DNA of 64,000 nt from Mesorhizobium atlanticum (GTDB lineage Bacteria > Pseudomonadota > Alphaproteobacteria > Rhizobiales > Rhizobiaceae), in the NCBI RefSeq assembly GCF_003289965.1, contig NZ_QMBQ01000013.1, positions 1 to 64,000 of the forward strand. Reading direction: 5' to 3'. Every line of letters begins with the position of its first letter. Positions within the stretch are counted from its first letter, which is position 1. The notes beneath the pieces are model-generated. The model saw only the letters and a list, made by a program, of their open reading frames with translations, had not been told where the DNA came from and ran no database searches. Shown piece after piece: positions 52,605-59,319 of this stretch. Position numbers and translations under genes: made by a program.

Positions 52605-54464
52605 TCACAGGCCGAGATGCTTGTACACAGTCGTTCGCGAAAGGCCGAGCCGGCGGGCCGTTTCCGAGATATTTTCGGATGCATTGCGATAGGTCCGGCG
52701 AATTTCGCGGCACCTGTTCTCATCGAGCGAGTTTCCGCGGCAGGCTACGCAACTGTCCGTTTCGTCCGGCGGCGAGCAATCGTCGAAAGATCCCTCGTCG
52801 ACGAAATCCACCCCCCGGACCAGCGCACGCTGTAGCGCGGCCTGGAGCTCGCGGATGTTGCCTGGCCATTTCCGCAGCGAAAGCGCCGTGATCGCGGCGT
52901 CGGTGATGGCCGCGTCCGGCGCCAGCTTGCGCATCAGGTGCCGCACGATCAGCGCGAAATCGGAACGTGCTCCCAGGGGCGGCAGATGCAACGTGAAGGC
53001 GTTGAGCCGATACAGAAGGTCGGCGCGGAAGCTGCGCTCGGCGACCATTTCGGAAAGATCTCGGTTGGTGGCGGAGACGATCTGCACATCCACCCTGTGT
53101 GTGTGCTGTCCGCCGACCGCGCGGATTTCCATGGAATCAAGGAAGCGCAGCAGCGCGGTCTGGGCGGGCAGGGGGATGTCGGCGACCTCGTCGAGGAACA
53201 GCGTGCCCCGGTCGGCGATGCGCGCGAGGCCGGGCGATCCCTCGCTGCGGGCGTTGGTGTATGCGCCGCGCTCATGTCCGAAGATCTCGGCTATGAAGAG
53301 CTGCTCCGGCACCGCGCCGCAATTCACGGCAACGAATTCGCCTTTCCTGCCGCTGACGGTGTGGACATGGCGCGCCATCAACTCCTTGCCCGTTCCCGTC
53401 TCGCCGGTGATGTGGATCGGCATACGCAGCGCGGCGGCCCGGCCGATCTCGGCCACGGCCCGTTTCAAGCTGCGATCCTCGCAAACGAAATCGGGCGCAT
53501 GGTCAACGTGGGCCGCCGGCGCGACGCCGGACCGCCGCGCCGGTGATACGCGTCCTCCCGGCGCTATCTGGCGGCATACCATGAACACGCCGCTGCCCGC
53601 CCGGTCGCGGATGGTGGTGACGCCGCCATTGAGCAGGCCGCTGATCGTGGCTCCGAAGCTTGCCTCGAACAAGTGGTCGAAATGGCTGCCCGCGGCCGCG
53701 GGAAGACCCGCAAGCAGCGAGGTGCCGGGCCTGTTGAGCGAGATCACCTCGCCGTCGCGCGAGACGGCGATAAGGCCGGCCGAAAGCGTGTCCAGATATT
53801 CGGCGCGCGGGTGAAAGGCCAGGATGAAGCATTCCGCGCGTTCCTGGAAGATCAGGCCGTTTTCGATCTGGGCGGCGGCCATGCGCACCAAAGCGTGCGT
53901 GTGCTGCTGGCGGGCCTCGTTGGAGCACGATGCGTCGAGAAGGCCGAGGATACGGCCGTTCGAATCGAGGATGGGCGCGGCCATGCAGCTCAGATGGCCG
54001 TGGCAGGCGAAATAATGCTCGCGCCCGTAGACGGCGACGGCCTCCTTGCCGGCCGCCGCCAGTCCAAGCGCGTTGGTGCCGTAGCGAGCCTCGCTCCATA
54101 TGCTGCCGGGGATGACGGACCGGCCGGCGGTGCTGTCGGCAAAGTGCTGGTCGCTGATCGTGTCCAGCACCATGCCTTCGGCATCGCCGAGCGCGATGAT
54201 GAAATTCGACCCGGCGATCTGAGAATGCAGCAGCTTCATCTCCGCCAGAGCCAGCCGGCGCAGGGCCGCGACCTTTTCGCGCTTCCGCGTCACCTCGGCA
54301 AAGGCCGTCACCTCGCCGTTCGGGATCGAGCGGGGATCGAGCCCCAGATCACGGCAGCGCTGCCAGCTCTCGGCGATCGCCGCCGGCAGCGTTCCGCCCG
54401 GCAGCCTGTCTCCGCGTTCCAGGGCCTGACGCGCGCGATCAATTCCAGACGGGTGCAACATCAT
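52605..54464 (-). CDS. AcoR/MimR-like sigma-54-dependent activator
   Basis: A 619-aa enhancer-binding protein. A GAF-like sensory region covers about residues 55-205, a PAS-like segment about 215-290, and the AAA+ domain about 325-560 with Walker A GETGTGKE (354-361) and GTLFLDEVAD. A Fis-type helix-turn-helix ends it (NISETARRLGLSRTTVYKHL). There is no receiver domain, so it should sense a small molecule directly. The sigma-54 contact loop reads GAYTNA (400-405) instead of GAFTGA. GGAGGGACG precedes the ATG pair at 54464/54461. It probably activates the sigma-54 promoters at 54621 and 59027. Confidence 0.88.
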   Translation of the reverse strand: MMLHPSGIDRARQALERGDRLPGGTLPAAIAESWQRCRDLGLDPRSIPNGEVTAFAEVTRKREKVAALRRLALAEMKLLHSQIAGSNFIIALGDAEGMVLDTISDQHFADSTAGRSVIPGSIWSEARYGTNALGLAAAGKEAVAVYGREHYFACHGHLSCMAAPILDSNGRILGLLDASCSNEARQQHTHALVRMAAAQIENGLIFQERAECFILAFHPRAEYLDTLSAGLIAVSRDGEVISLNRPGTSLLAGLPAAAGSHFDHLFEASFGATISGLLNGGVTTIRDRAGSGVFMVCRQIAPGGRVSPARRSGVAPAAHVDHAPDFVCEDRSLKRAVAEIGRAAALRMPIHITGETGTGKELMARHVHTVSGRKGEFVAVNCGAVPEQLFIAEIFGHERGAYTNARSEGSPGLARIADRGTLFLDEVADIPLPAQTALLRFLDSMEIRAVGGQHTHRVDVQIVSATNRDLSEMVAERSFRADLLYRLNAFTLHLPPLGARSDFALIVRHLMRKLAPDAAITDAAITALSLRKWPGNIRELQAALQRALVRGVDFVDEGSFDDCSPPDETDSCVACRGNSLDENRCREIRRTYRNASENISETARRLGLSRTTVYKHLGL

Positions 54465-54527
54465 CGTCCCTCCACTGCGCCGCGTGCGCATGAAGCGCCG
54501 CGACATCGACTTGAGCTTGGCTGGAAA

Positions 54528-54556
54528 CTGAACAGCTTGCGCCCGGAACTGTTCAG
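54528..54556. promoter_or_regulatory. Inverted repeat, candidate activator site upstream of adh
   Basis: CTGAACAG (54528-54535) and CTGTTCAG (54549-54556) are a perfect 8-bp inverted repeat with a 13-bp spacer. It lies 65-95 bp upstream of the sigma-54 -24 element, between the regulator gene and the dehydrogenase, where an enhancer site is expected. Confidence 0.55.
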
Positions 54557-54620
54557 CCGATGAACGGCCTTGCGTCCGGGCATGGTTCCCAAGCCATTGA
54601 TTTTATTGGCATTTGTTATC

Positions 54621-54636
54621 TGGCATGCGGGTTGCT
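54621..54636 (+). promoter_or_regulatory. Sigma-54 promoter upstream of the alcohol dehydrogenase
   Basis: TGGCATGCGGGTTGCT matches the -24/-12 consensus TGGCAYR-N4-TTGCW. It lies 53 bp upstream of the adh start codon and downstream of the CTGAACAG dyad. Confidence 0.87.
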
Positions 54637-54688
54637 GATCTCCTGGTCGAAGGCCGGCGCAATGCTCGGTCCCGCGGAGGAGACAACA

Positions 54689-55741
54689 ATGAAAGCCCAG
54701 GTTCTCACCAGATATGACGACAGCCTGACCGGGAGCGAATGGGTCTCCCAGCAGGAGGTCCCTGACCCGAAGATCACCAGGTCCACGGATGTGATCGTGC
54801 GCATCGGCGGCGCCGGCGTTTGCCGGACGGACCTGCACATCATCGAGGGTGTATGGCGCCCGCATATGGATCCGACCGGAGACGCCCTGCTGCCGCTGAT
54901 CATGGGCCACGAGAACGCCGGCTGGGTCGAGGCAATCGGCAAGGAAGTGGAAGGCATCAAGGTCGGGGATCCGGTCATCGTCCATCCGAAGATCTCCGGC
55001 GGCACCTGCCTGGCGTGCCGCCGCGGCTTCGACATGCATGGCCCTGGCAAATTTCCGGGACTCGACTGCAATGGCGGCTACGCCGAATATCTTTGCACCT
55101 CCGAGCGCAACATCGTGGCGCTGCCGAAGACGCTGGCGCCGAAGGATGTCGCGCCCTACGCGGATGCGGGCCTGACGGCTTACCGCGCCGCCAAGAAGGC
55201 GAGCCGGCATTTGCTGCCCGGCGAAAGCTGCGTGGTGATCGGCGCGGGCGGCCTGGGACATATCGGCATCCAGTGCCTCAAGGCGATGTGCGCGGCGGAC
55301 GTGATCGTCGTCGACAAATCGGACGACTCGCTGACGCTCGCCGGACGCATCGGCGCCGACAAGCTGGTCAAGGCGGACGGCAACGAAGTGGAGGCCGTGC
55401 TGGCACTGACGGATGGCCAGGGCGCCGAGGCGGTTATCGACTTCGTCGGCGAGAAGGGCACCACGGCCAAGGGCCTGGCGATGACCCGGCCGATGGGCAG
55501 CTACTATGTCGTTGGCTATGGCGAGGACATCAAGGTTCCGACCGTCGACATGGTCATCACCGAGAAGAACATCATCGGCAATCTGGTCGGTACCTGGGCC
55601 GAGCTCGTCGAGCTCATGGCGCTGGCCGATCGCGGCCTGGTCGACCTGACGACGGTCGAATACCGGCTCACCGACGCCAACAGGGCGCTGCATGATCTCC
55701 ACCACGGCAAGATCCACGGCCGCGCGGTGCTGATTCCCTGA
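54689..55741 (+). CDS. NAD(P)-dependent zinc-type alcohol dehydrogenase
   Basis: A 350-aa medium-chain alcohol dehydrogenase. Catalytic zinc ligands: C45 in GVCRTDLH, H74/E75 in GHENAGWV and an aspartate or nearby residue in YADAGLTAYRA. The Rossmann motif is GAGGLGHIG. The structural zinc lobe keeps only C107 and C110 (CLACRRGFDMHG); the usual two further cysteines are absent, though C127 is nearby. It probably oxidises the alcohol made by the monooxygenase, such as 2-propanol. The start is set by GGAGGAGA before the ATG. Confidence 0.88.
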   Translation: MKAQVLTRYDDSLTGSEWVSQQEVPDPKITRSTDVIVRIGGAGVCRTDLHIIEGVWRPHMDPTGDALLPLIMGHENAGWVEAIGKEVEGIKVGDPVIVHPKISGGTCLACRRGFDMHGPGKFPGLDCNGGYAEYLCTSERNIVALPKTLAPKDVAPYADAGLTAYRAAKKASRHLLPGESCVVIGAGGLGHIGIQCLKAMCAADVIVVDKSDDSLTLAGRIGADKLVKADGNEVEAVLALTDGQGAEAVIDFVGEKGTTAKGLAMTRPMGSYYVVGYGEDIKVPTVDMVITEKNIIGNLVGTWAELVELMALADRGLVDLTTVEYRLTDANRALHDLHHGKIHGRAVLIP

Positions 55742-55763
55742 CGAGGGGAAAACAAACCCGGGA

Positions 55764-55790
55764 CCGGCCGCGCGATGGCCTCGCGGCCGG
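55764..55790 (+). terminator. Strong hairpin after adh
   Basis: CCGGCCGCG pairs perfectly with CGCGGCCGG around a 9-nt loop, and flanking GGA/TCC extends the stem. No T tract follows, so factor-independent termination is uncertain. Confidence 0.6.
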
Positions 55791-55966
55791 GTCCAGAACG
55801 CCGAACCCTGTCGCGGGGCAGCGCATGGCCGCCTCGCGTCGCTTCCGCGCATCAGGAGTCCGTCATGCCGTCCATTGGCATCAATGAAAGCTGGAGCCGC
55901 GCAAGCAAGGCCTGGGCGACCTGCGCCCGGATCGGCGCCGCTCCCCGAAGGAAACCGGGAGGAGAC

Positions 55967-56260
55967 ATGTGCAAGCTCCTGGCCAGGCAGGATCCGCGTC
56001 GCTTCACGCAGACCAGCCGGTCCCTGCGCATCTCGGGACAGTCGACCAGCATCAGGCTGGAGACCGCGTTCTGGGAAATACTGGATGCCATTGCTGCCGG
56101 CGAAGGCATGTCGGTATCGCGCCTCGTCGCCTCGCTTTACGACGAGGCCGTGGATCTGCATGGCGAGGTCGCGAACTTCGCGTCGCTCCTGCGCACGGTC
56201 TGCCTCATCTACCAGGGCGAGCGCGCCGAGATGGCAATCCGCCGGCATCCGCCGGCGTGA
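55967..56260 (+). CDS. Ribbon-helix-helix domain protein
   Basis: A 97-aa protein. Residues about 20-65 (RSLRISGQSTSIRLETAFWE followed by GEGMSVSRLVASLYDEA) match the RHH_4-type ribbon-helix-helix family: a short strand, then two helices. Such proteins are small DNA-binding dimers, so it may regulate the neighbouring genes. GGGAGGAGAC precedes ATG 55967. An in-frame ATG at 55865 also has AGGAG upstream and would add 34 residues without a recognisable domain. Confidence 0.7.
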   Translation: MCKLLARQDPRRFTQTSRSLRISGQSTSIRLETAFWEILDAIAAGEGMSVSRLVASLYDEAVDLHGEVANFASLLRTVCLIYQGERAEMAIRRHPPA

Positions 56261-56307
56261 CGCCTTTGCTGGTCTGCCAGCCGCGGCGCCGCCGCGGCAT
56301 GGCGCCG

Positions 56308-56502
56308 TCACGATGGCTTCCCAGCGCGCGCTTCGCCGCCGATGCGGTTTTCCGCGATCCAGCGGGCCGCGAGCACCAGCGCGCCCATCGAAAAGTCCTT
56401 GCCGTGCCTGGCCACCATCTCTTCCGACAGCTTGGCAAGCTGCTGGAAGAAATCGTCCTTGCTCAGTTCTTCCGGGGTCAACTGTGTCTGTTGTGTCTGC
56501 AT
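56308..56502 (-). CDS. Small conserved-looking protein of unknown function (64 aa)
   Basis: A 64-aa protein starting MQTQQTQLTPEELSKDDFFQ and containing KDFSMGALVLAARWIAENR. It is largely helical and amphipathic, with no signal peptide or membrane segment. AGGAGGAAACG precedes ATG 56502, a strong ribosome-binding site that decides the start. It lies 26 bp downstream of the WD40 gene and is the last gene of that minus-strand set. I do not recognise the family. Confidence 0.65.
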   Translation of the reverse strand: MQTQQTQLTPEELSKDDFFQQLAKLSEEMVARHGKDFSMGALVLAARWIAENRIGGEARAGKPS

Positions 56503-56528
56503 CGTTTCCTCCTGTTCGTTGCCCCCCG

Positions 56529-57656
56529 TCACTTGAACATCTGAGCGGGGAAAGTGATGAGGCTGGCGCCTCCGTCCGTCGTGCCCGCCGCCAGATGGCG
56601 ACCATCGGCGGACCAGGCCAGCGTGGTGACAGCTCCGCCGGACGGCTTGACCAAAAGCTCGTCGCGCTCGCCGATCCGGGCGACGACGATCTGGCCATTG
56701 GCGAAGCCGGCGGCCGCGAGCGGCCGGGTCGGATGGCCGGCCACCGCCTCGACCACCACCAGGCCGGGACGTCCGGTGACGAGCGCGCCCCCGGTCTCGC
56801 CCTCAAGCGGCGGAAGCTTCATCGACCAGGCCGCGATGCGGAAAGCGCCGGAGGCAATCAGCGCGTCGGCGCGTTCGCTCCAAGACACGGCGCGCACCAT
56901 GGCGGGGAAATCGCTGACGGTGCCTGCCTTCCCGTCCACCAGGCGGGCGACACCGAATCCGCCGGAGGCCAGCGGGCAGGCGATCCATTCGCTGTCGGCG
57001 CTCCACCGCACCGCTGCCGGCGCCTGCGGGAAACCGATCGTTCGGATCAAAGTGGGTTCCCCCATCAGCGTCCAGATCGAAATCTCATTGCCACGGCACA
57101 CGGCAAGCTGCCGCCCGGAAGGAGAAAAGCCGAGCGCCGCGACTTCGCCGCCATGTCGCGCCAGCGAGCGGATGATGCCGCCCGAAGCCATTGCAAGAAG
57201 GACGTCCGCGCCGTCGCTGACCGCCGTCACGCCTTGCCCGCGGGCGTGGTCGAGGGCCACGATCGCGCCGTCCAGCCGGATGTCCGTATCGTCGATCTCC
57301 CCGGTCGCGGTCACGCGCACGACCCTGCCGTCCGACGCTCCTGCGAGGAAACCCGATTGGGCGGACGCTGCAATCAAGGGCGCGCCGTCGCGAAGATGAT
57401 CCGTGACGATGAGCGGCGCCGGTGGCTTCTCACGGGGCCGGATGGTCGTCTGGCCGAGATCGCCGCTTACCCTGATGCGCGACTCCGGCGGTTCCGGGTC
57501 GGAGAGCGAAGCAAGGGCGATCGTCCCGTCCGCGCAGGCGAAGGCCGCAACGGAACTGTCGGCACTGAACTGCAGGGTCTCGACGGCCGACGGCAGCGCC
57601 CAGCTTCTGGCGAGCAGGTCGAACAATGTCAGATTGCGTATATTTTGCTGGTTCAC
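56529..57656 (-). CDS. WD40-type beta-propeller protein
   Basis: A 375-aa protein made of about seven or eight WD40-like blades. Examples: VETLQFSADSSVAAFACADG, GGEVAALGFSPSGRQLAVCR, PAAVRWSADSEWIACPLASG, MVRAVSWSERADALIASGAF and AVTTLAWSADGRHLAAGTTD. There is no signal peptide, so it should be cytoplasmic. Such propellers are scaffolds for protein assemblies. The frame starts with a GTG at 57656; AAGGGA lies 9 nt upstream. It follows the coiled-coil gene by 23 bp and precedes the 64-aa gene. Its place next to a monooxygenase operon is unexplained. Confidence 0.8.
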   Translation of the reverse strand: MNQQNIRNLTLFDLLARSWALPSAVETLQFSADSSVAAFACADGTIALASLSDPEPPESRIRVSGDLGQTTIRPREKPPAPLIVTDHLRDGAPLIAASAQSGFLAGASDGRVVRVTATGEIDDTDIRLDGAIVALDHARGQGVTAVSDGADVLLAMASGGIIRSLARHGGEVAALGFSPSGRQLAVCRGNEISIWTLMGEPTLIRTIGFPQAPAAVRWSADSEWIACPLASGGFGVARLVDGKAGTVSDFPAMVRAVSWSERADALIASGAFRIAAWSMKLPPLEGETGGALVTGRPGLVVVEAVAGHPTRPLAAAGFANGQIVVARIGERDELLVKPSGGAVTTLAWSADGRHLAAGTTDGGASLITFPAQMFK

Positions 57657-57679
57657 GCTTCAGGTTCCCTTCATTCCTA

Positions 57680-57985
57680 TCAGACCGCGGCCAGCAGGCG
57701 GTCGACCTCGTCCACCTGCCGCTCGGCGGCGGCGATGCGCTCCTCGCAGTCCGACAGCGCGGTGCGTATCGAGGCGGCGCTCGTTTCCGCGCCATGCAAG
57801 TCCCGCACCAGTTGCTCGGAGGCGCCATTTCGGTCGAGCTCGAGTTCGATCCGCTGGATGTCCATTTCGATCGCGCCGAGGAGTTGGGTCCATTTCAGAG
57901 ACTCGGCGTTCAGCCCCGACAGGGCCACCACGAGCGACAGGCGCCTCTCCAGCAATTCCACGCGCACAGGCGAGGCGTCTGTCAT
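57680..57985 (-). CDS. Coiled-coil protein of unknown function (101 aa)
   Basis: A 101-aa protein with heptad-like spacing of leucine, isoleucine and alanine through most of its length (VELLERRLSLVVALSG, EMDIQRIELELDRNG, CEERIAAAERQVDEVDRLLA). It is predicted to be almost wholly helical and to form a coiled coil. AAGGAGGATCGCG precedes the ATG. It is the first gene of the set with the WD40 and 64-aa genes and may be a partner of the propeller. Confidence 0.7.
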   Translation of the reverse strand: MTDASPVRVELLERRLSLVVALSGLNAESLKWTQLLGAIEMDIQRIELELDRNGASEQLVRDLHGAETSAASIRTALSDCEERIAAAERQVDEVDRLLAAV

Positions 57986-58029
57986 CGCGATCCTCCTTGC
58001 TGCGGGCCGGGCATCGGAGAAAACCTGAG

Positions 58030-58293
58030 ATGTTCGAGACCACCGGCAGGACCTTCTTCCAGGCGCTGCACGCGGCGGCGGAGAAGCGGTTGGGCCAACA
58101 GCATCCTTGCTGCCTGGCGATCGCCGAAGCCGCGCGGAATCCGGATGCGACGGCGGTTCGCGCCGCGCAAGCCGCCCTGAACGGCTTGCCGAAAGAGGTG
58201 CTGGTGGCGCTCATGGCCGATGCACACAAGGCGTTGCGGGAAGACCCGTCGGCGATCCTGGGAGCGTGGGGCGGCTCTGCTTCGCGGCATTGA
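58030..58293 (+). CDS. Small helical protein of unknown function (87 aa), opposite strand to its neighbours
   Basis: An 87-aa protein starting MFETTGRTFFQALHAAAEKR, with PKEVLVALMADAHKALRED near the C-terminus. GGAG lies about 11 nt upstream. GC3 is high as in real genes. It is divergent from the coiled-coil gene by 44 bp and convergent with the 154-aa gene by 8 bp, so it is wedged inside an otherwise minus-strand module. The antisense frame across it is arginine-rich and looks like a shadow. Family unknown. Confidence 0.65.
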   Translation: MFETTGRTFFQALHAAAEKRLGQQHPCCLAIAEAARNPDATAVRAAQAALNGLPKEVLVALMADAHKALREDPSAILGAWGGSASRH

Positions 58294-58301
58294 CGGCATC
58301 C

Positions 58302-58766
58302 TCAATGATCGTCCGGCGGCCGCTCCGCCGGCGCCGCCCACCCAGACAAGACCTGCGGCAGGCCGGGAACCTGGCTCCGGAACTGCCGCTCGGCCATGGC
58401 GATGTGGCCCCTGAGCTGATCCCATATGTCGACGCGCAGCAGCGAGGTGCTGTCGCCGATCAGGCGCTCGACCTCTTCGATCCGGAACTGGCGGGTGAGC
58501 GCGACGCCCGAGAAGACGAAATCGCGCATCAGCAGCGCATGCCGTTCGATGAAGGCATGGATCATGGGATGCGTTTCCTCAGTGATGCCGGCCGCCGCCA
58601 TCTCCGCTTCCATGAAGCCCTGGAAATGCCGCTGCAAAAGATTCTGGCTCTCGCCGAGGAAGCGCATGGTGAACACCAGGTCGCGCGGCATCAGGCGGAC
58701 CAGGTCGGACGTGACGTCGTCTTGCTCTTGGCGCCCCGGCAGGGGGCGGTCGTCTTTCCCAGGCAT
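58302..58766 (-). CDS. Helical protein of unknown function (154 aa)
   Basis: A 154-aa protein with a short charged N-terminus (MPGKDDRPLPGRQEQDDVTS) and then a helical body including DLVFTMRFLGESQNLLQRHF, HPMIHAFIERHALLMRDFVF and DIWDQLRGHIAMAERQFR. No signal peptide or membrane helix. In-frame ATGs are at 58766 and 58772, with only weak ribosome-binding sites. Its promoter must lie in the AT-rich region it shares with the monooxygenase operon. Family unknown. Confidence 0.65.
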   Translation of the reverse strand: MPGKDDRPLPGRQEQDDVTSDLVRLMPRDLVFTMRFLGESQNLLQRHFQGFMEAEMAAAGITEETHPMIHAFIERHALLMRDFVFSGVALTRQFRIEEVERLIGDSTSLLRVDIWDQLRGHIAMAERQFRSQVPGLPQVLSGWAAPAERPPDDH

Positions 58767-59319
58767 TGTCATTCCGTTGGCTGCGCTTCGCCTGCATGTG
58801 TATTTAAGGATAGGGTCGGCTTTGTAAGTTGTCGACAAATGATTATGCTGCATTTGCGAAATAATATTTTGCATATACGAATAATTCTGAAATATTACAA
58901 ATGTAAATTTCGAATGTAACGATTCTTTACAGTTGTATGGCAGCAGGCTGCCCGCGGCGACATCTGAGGCTGGTACACAAGTTGATTTGCCAACGACTGG
59001 TCCATGATTTGGGCGTTAACTCAAACTGGCACGCCCCTTGCTTCATAGGTTTGCATAAGAAGCCCATCGCGTCTGAGGCGCGGTGCCACAAGAACGAAGG
59101 AGCGGAGGAGGAGACCGGAAACCGCGCACGCGGCAGCAACGGCGCCTGGCGCCAGGGCATCCCGGAGTTCTCGTCGCACACCTTTGCCGTGATCCACTTG
59201 AACGGTTGGCCGGGCGCCCGACTGCGCCCTGACGCCTGCCGTTCGGTCTGCAACTGGCGGCGGTGTGTGCCGCGACTGCCCGGGTCATGAGGTCCGGGAC
59301 TCAAATCTGGTGGAGGCTT
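58767..59319. promoter_or_regulatory. AT-rich divergent control region and long leader of the monooxygenase operon
   Basis: About 550 bp without a convincing gene. The part from 58800 to 58935 is strongly AT-rich against a GC-rich background. It holds TTGTCGACAA (58829-58838), TTACA-AA-TGTAA (58895-58906) and TGTAA-N7-TTACA (58915-58931), candidate activator or IHF-type sites. The sigma-54 promoter is at 59027. From there to the hydroxylase start is a leader of roughly 265 nt with GGCGCC hairpins but no good upstream ORF. Confidence 0.6.
59027..59042 (+). promoter_or_regulatory. Sigma-54 promoter of the monooxygenase operon
   Basis: TGGCACGCCCCTTGCT is a perfect -24/-12 match (TGGCACG-N4-TTGCT). 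It lies 278 bp upstream of the hydroxylase start codon. Confidence 0.9.

Noticed and set aside
57982..58425. A 147-codon minus-strand frame that would make the small-gene module fully co-directional
   Set aside because: It is arginine- and proline-rich, lacks a ribosome-binding site and is antisense to the better-supported 87-aa gene.
55967..58766. An R-body (Reb) locus, suggested by small helical proteins beside a sigma-54 regulator
   Set aside because: No protein with RebA/RebB-like features is present and no repeated small paralogues are seen.
58030..58766. A classical toxin-antitoxin pair
   Set aside because: The 87-aa and 154-aa genes are convergent, not co-directional, and neither resembles a known toxin or antitoxin.
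58937..59290. A 117-codon frame in the leader of the monooxygenase operon
   Set aside because: It starts upstream of the sigma-54 promoter, has no ribosome-binding site and an unnatural composition. The leader is more likely untranslated.
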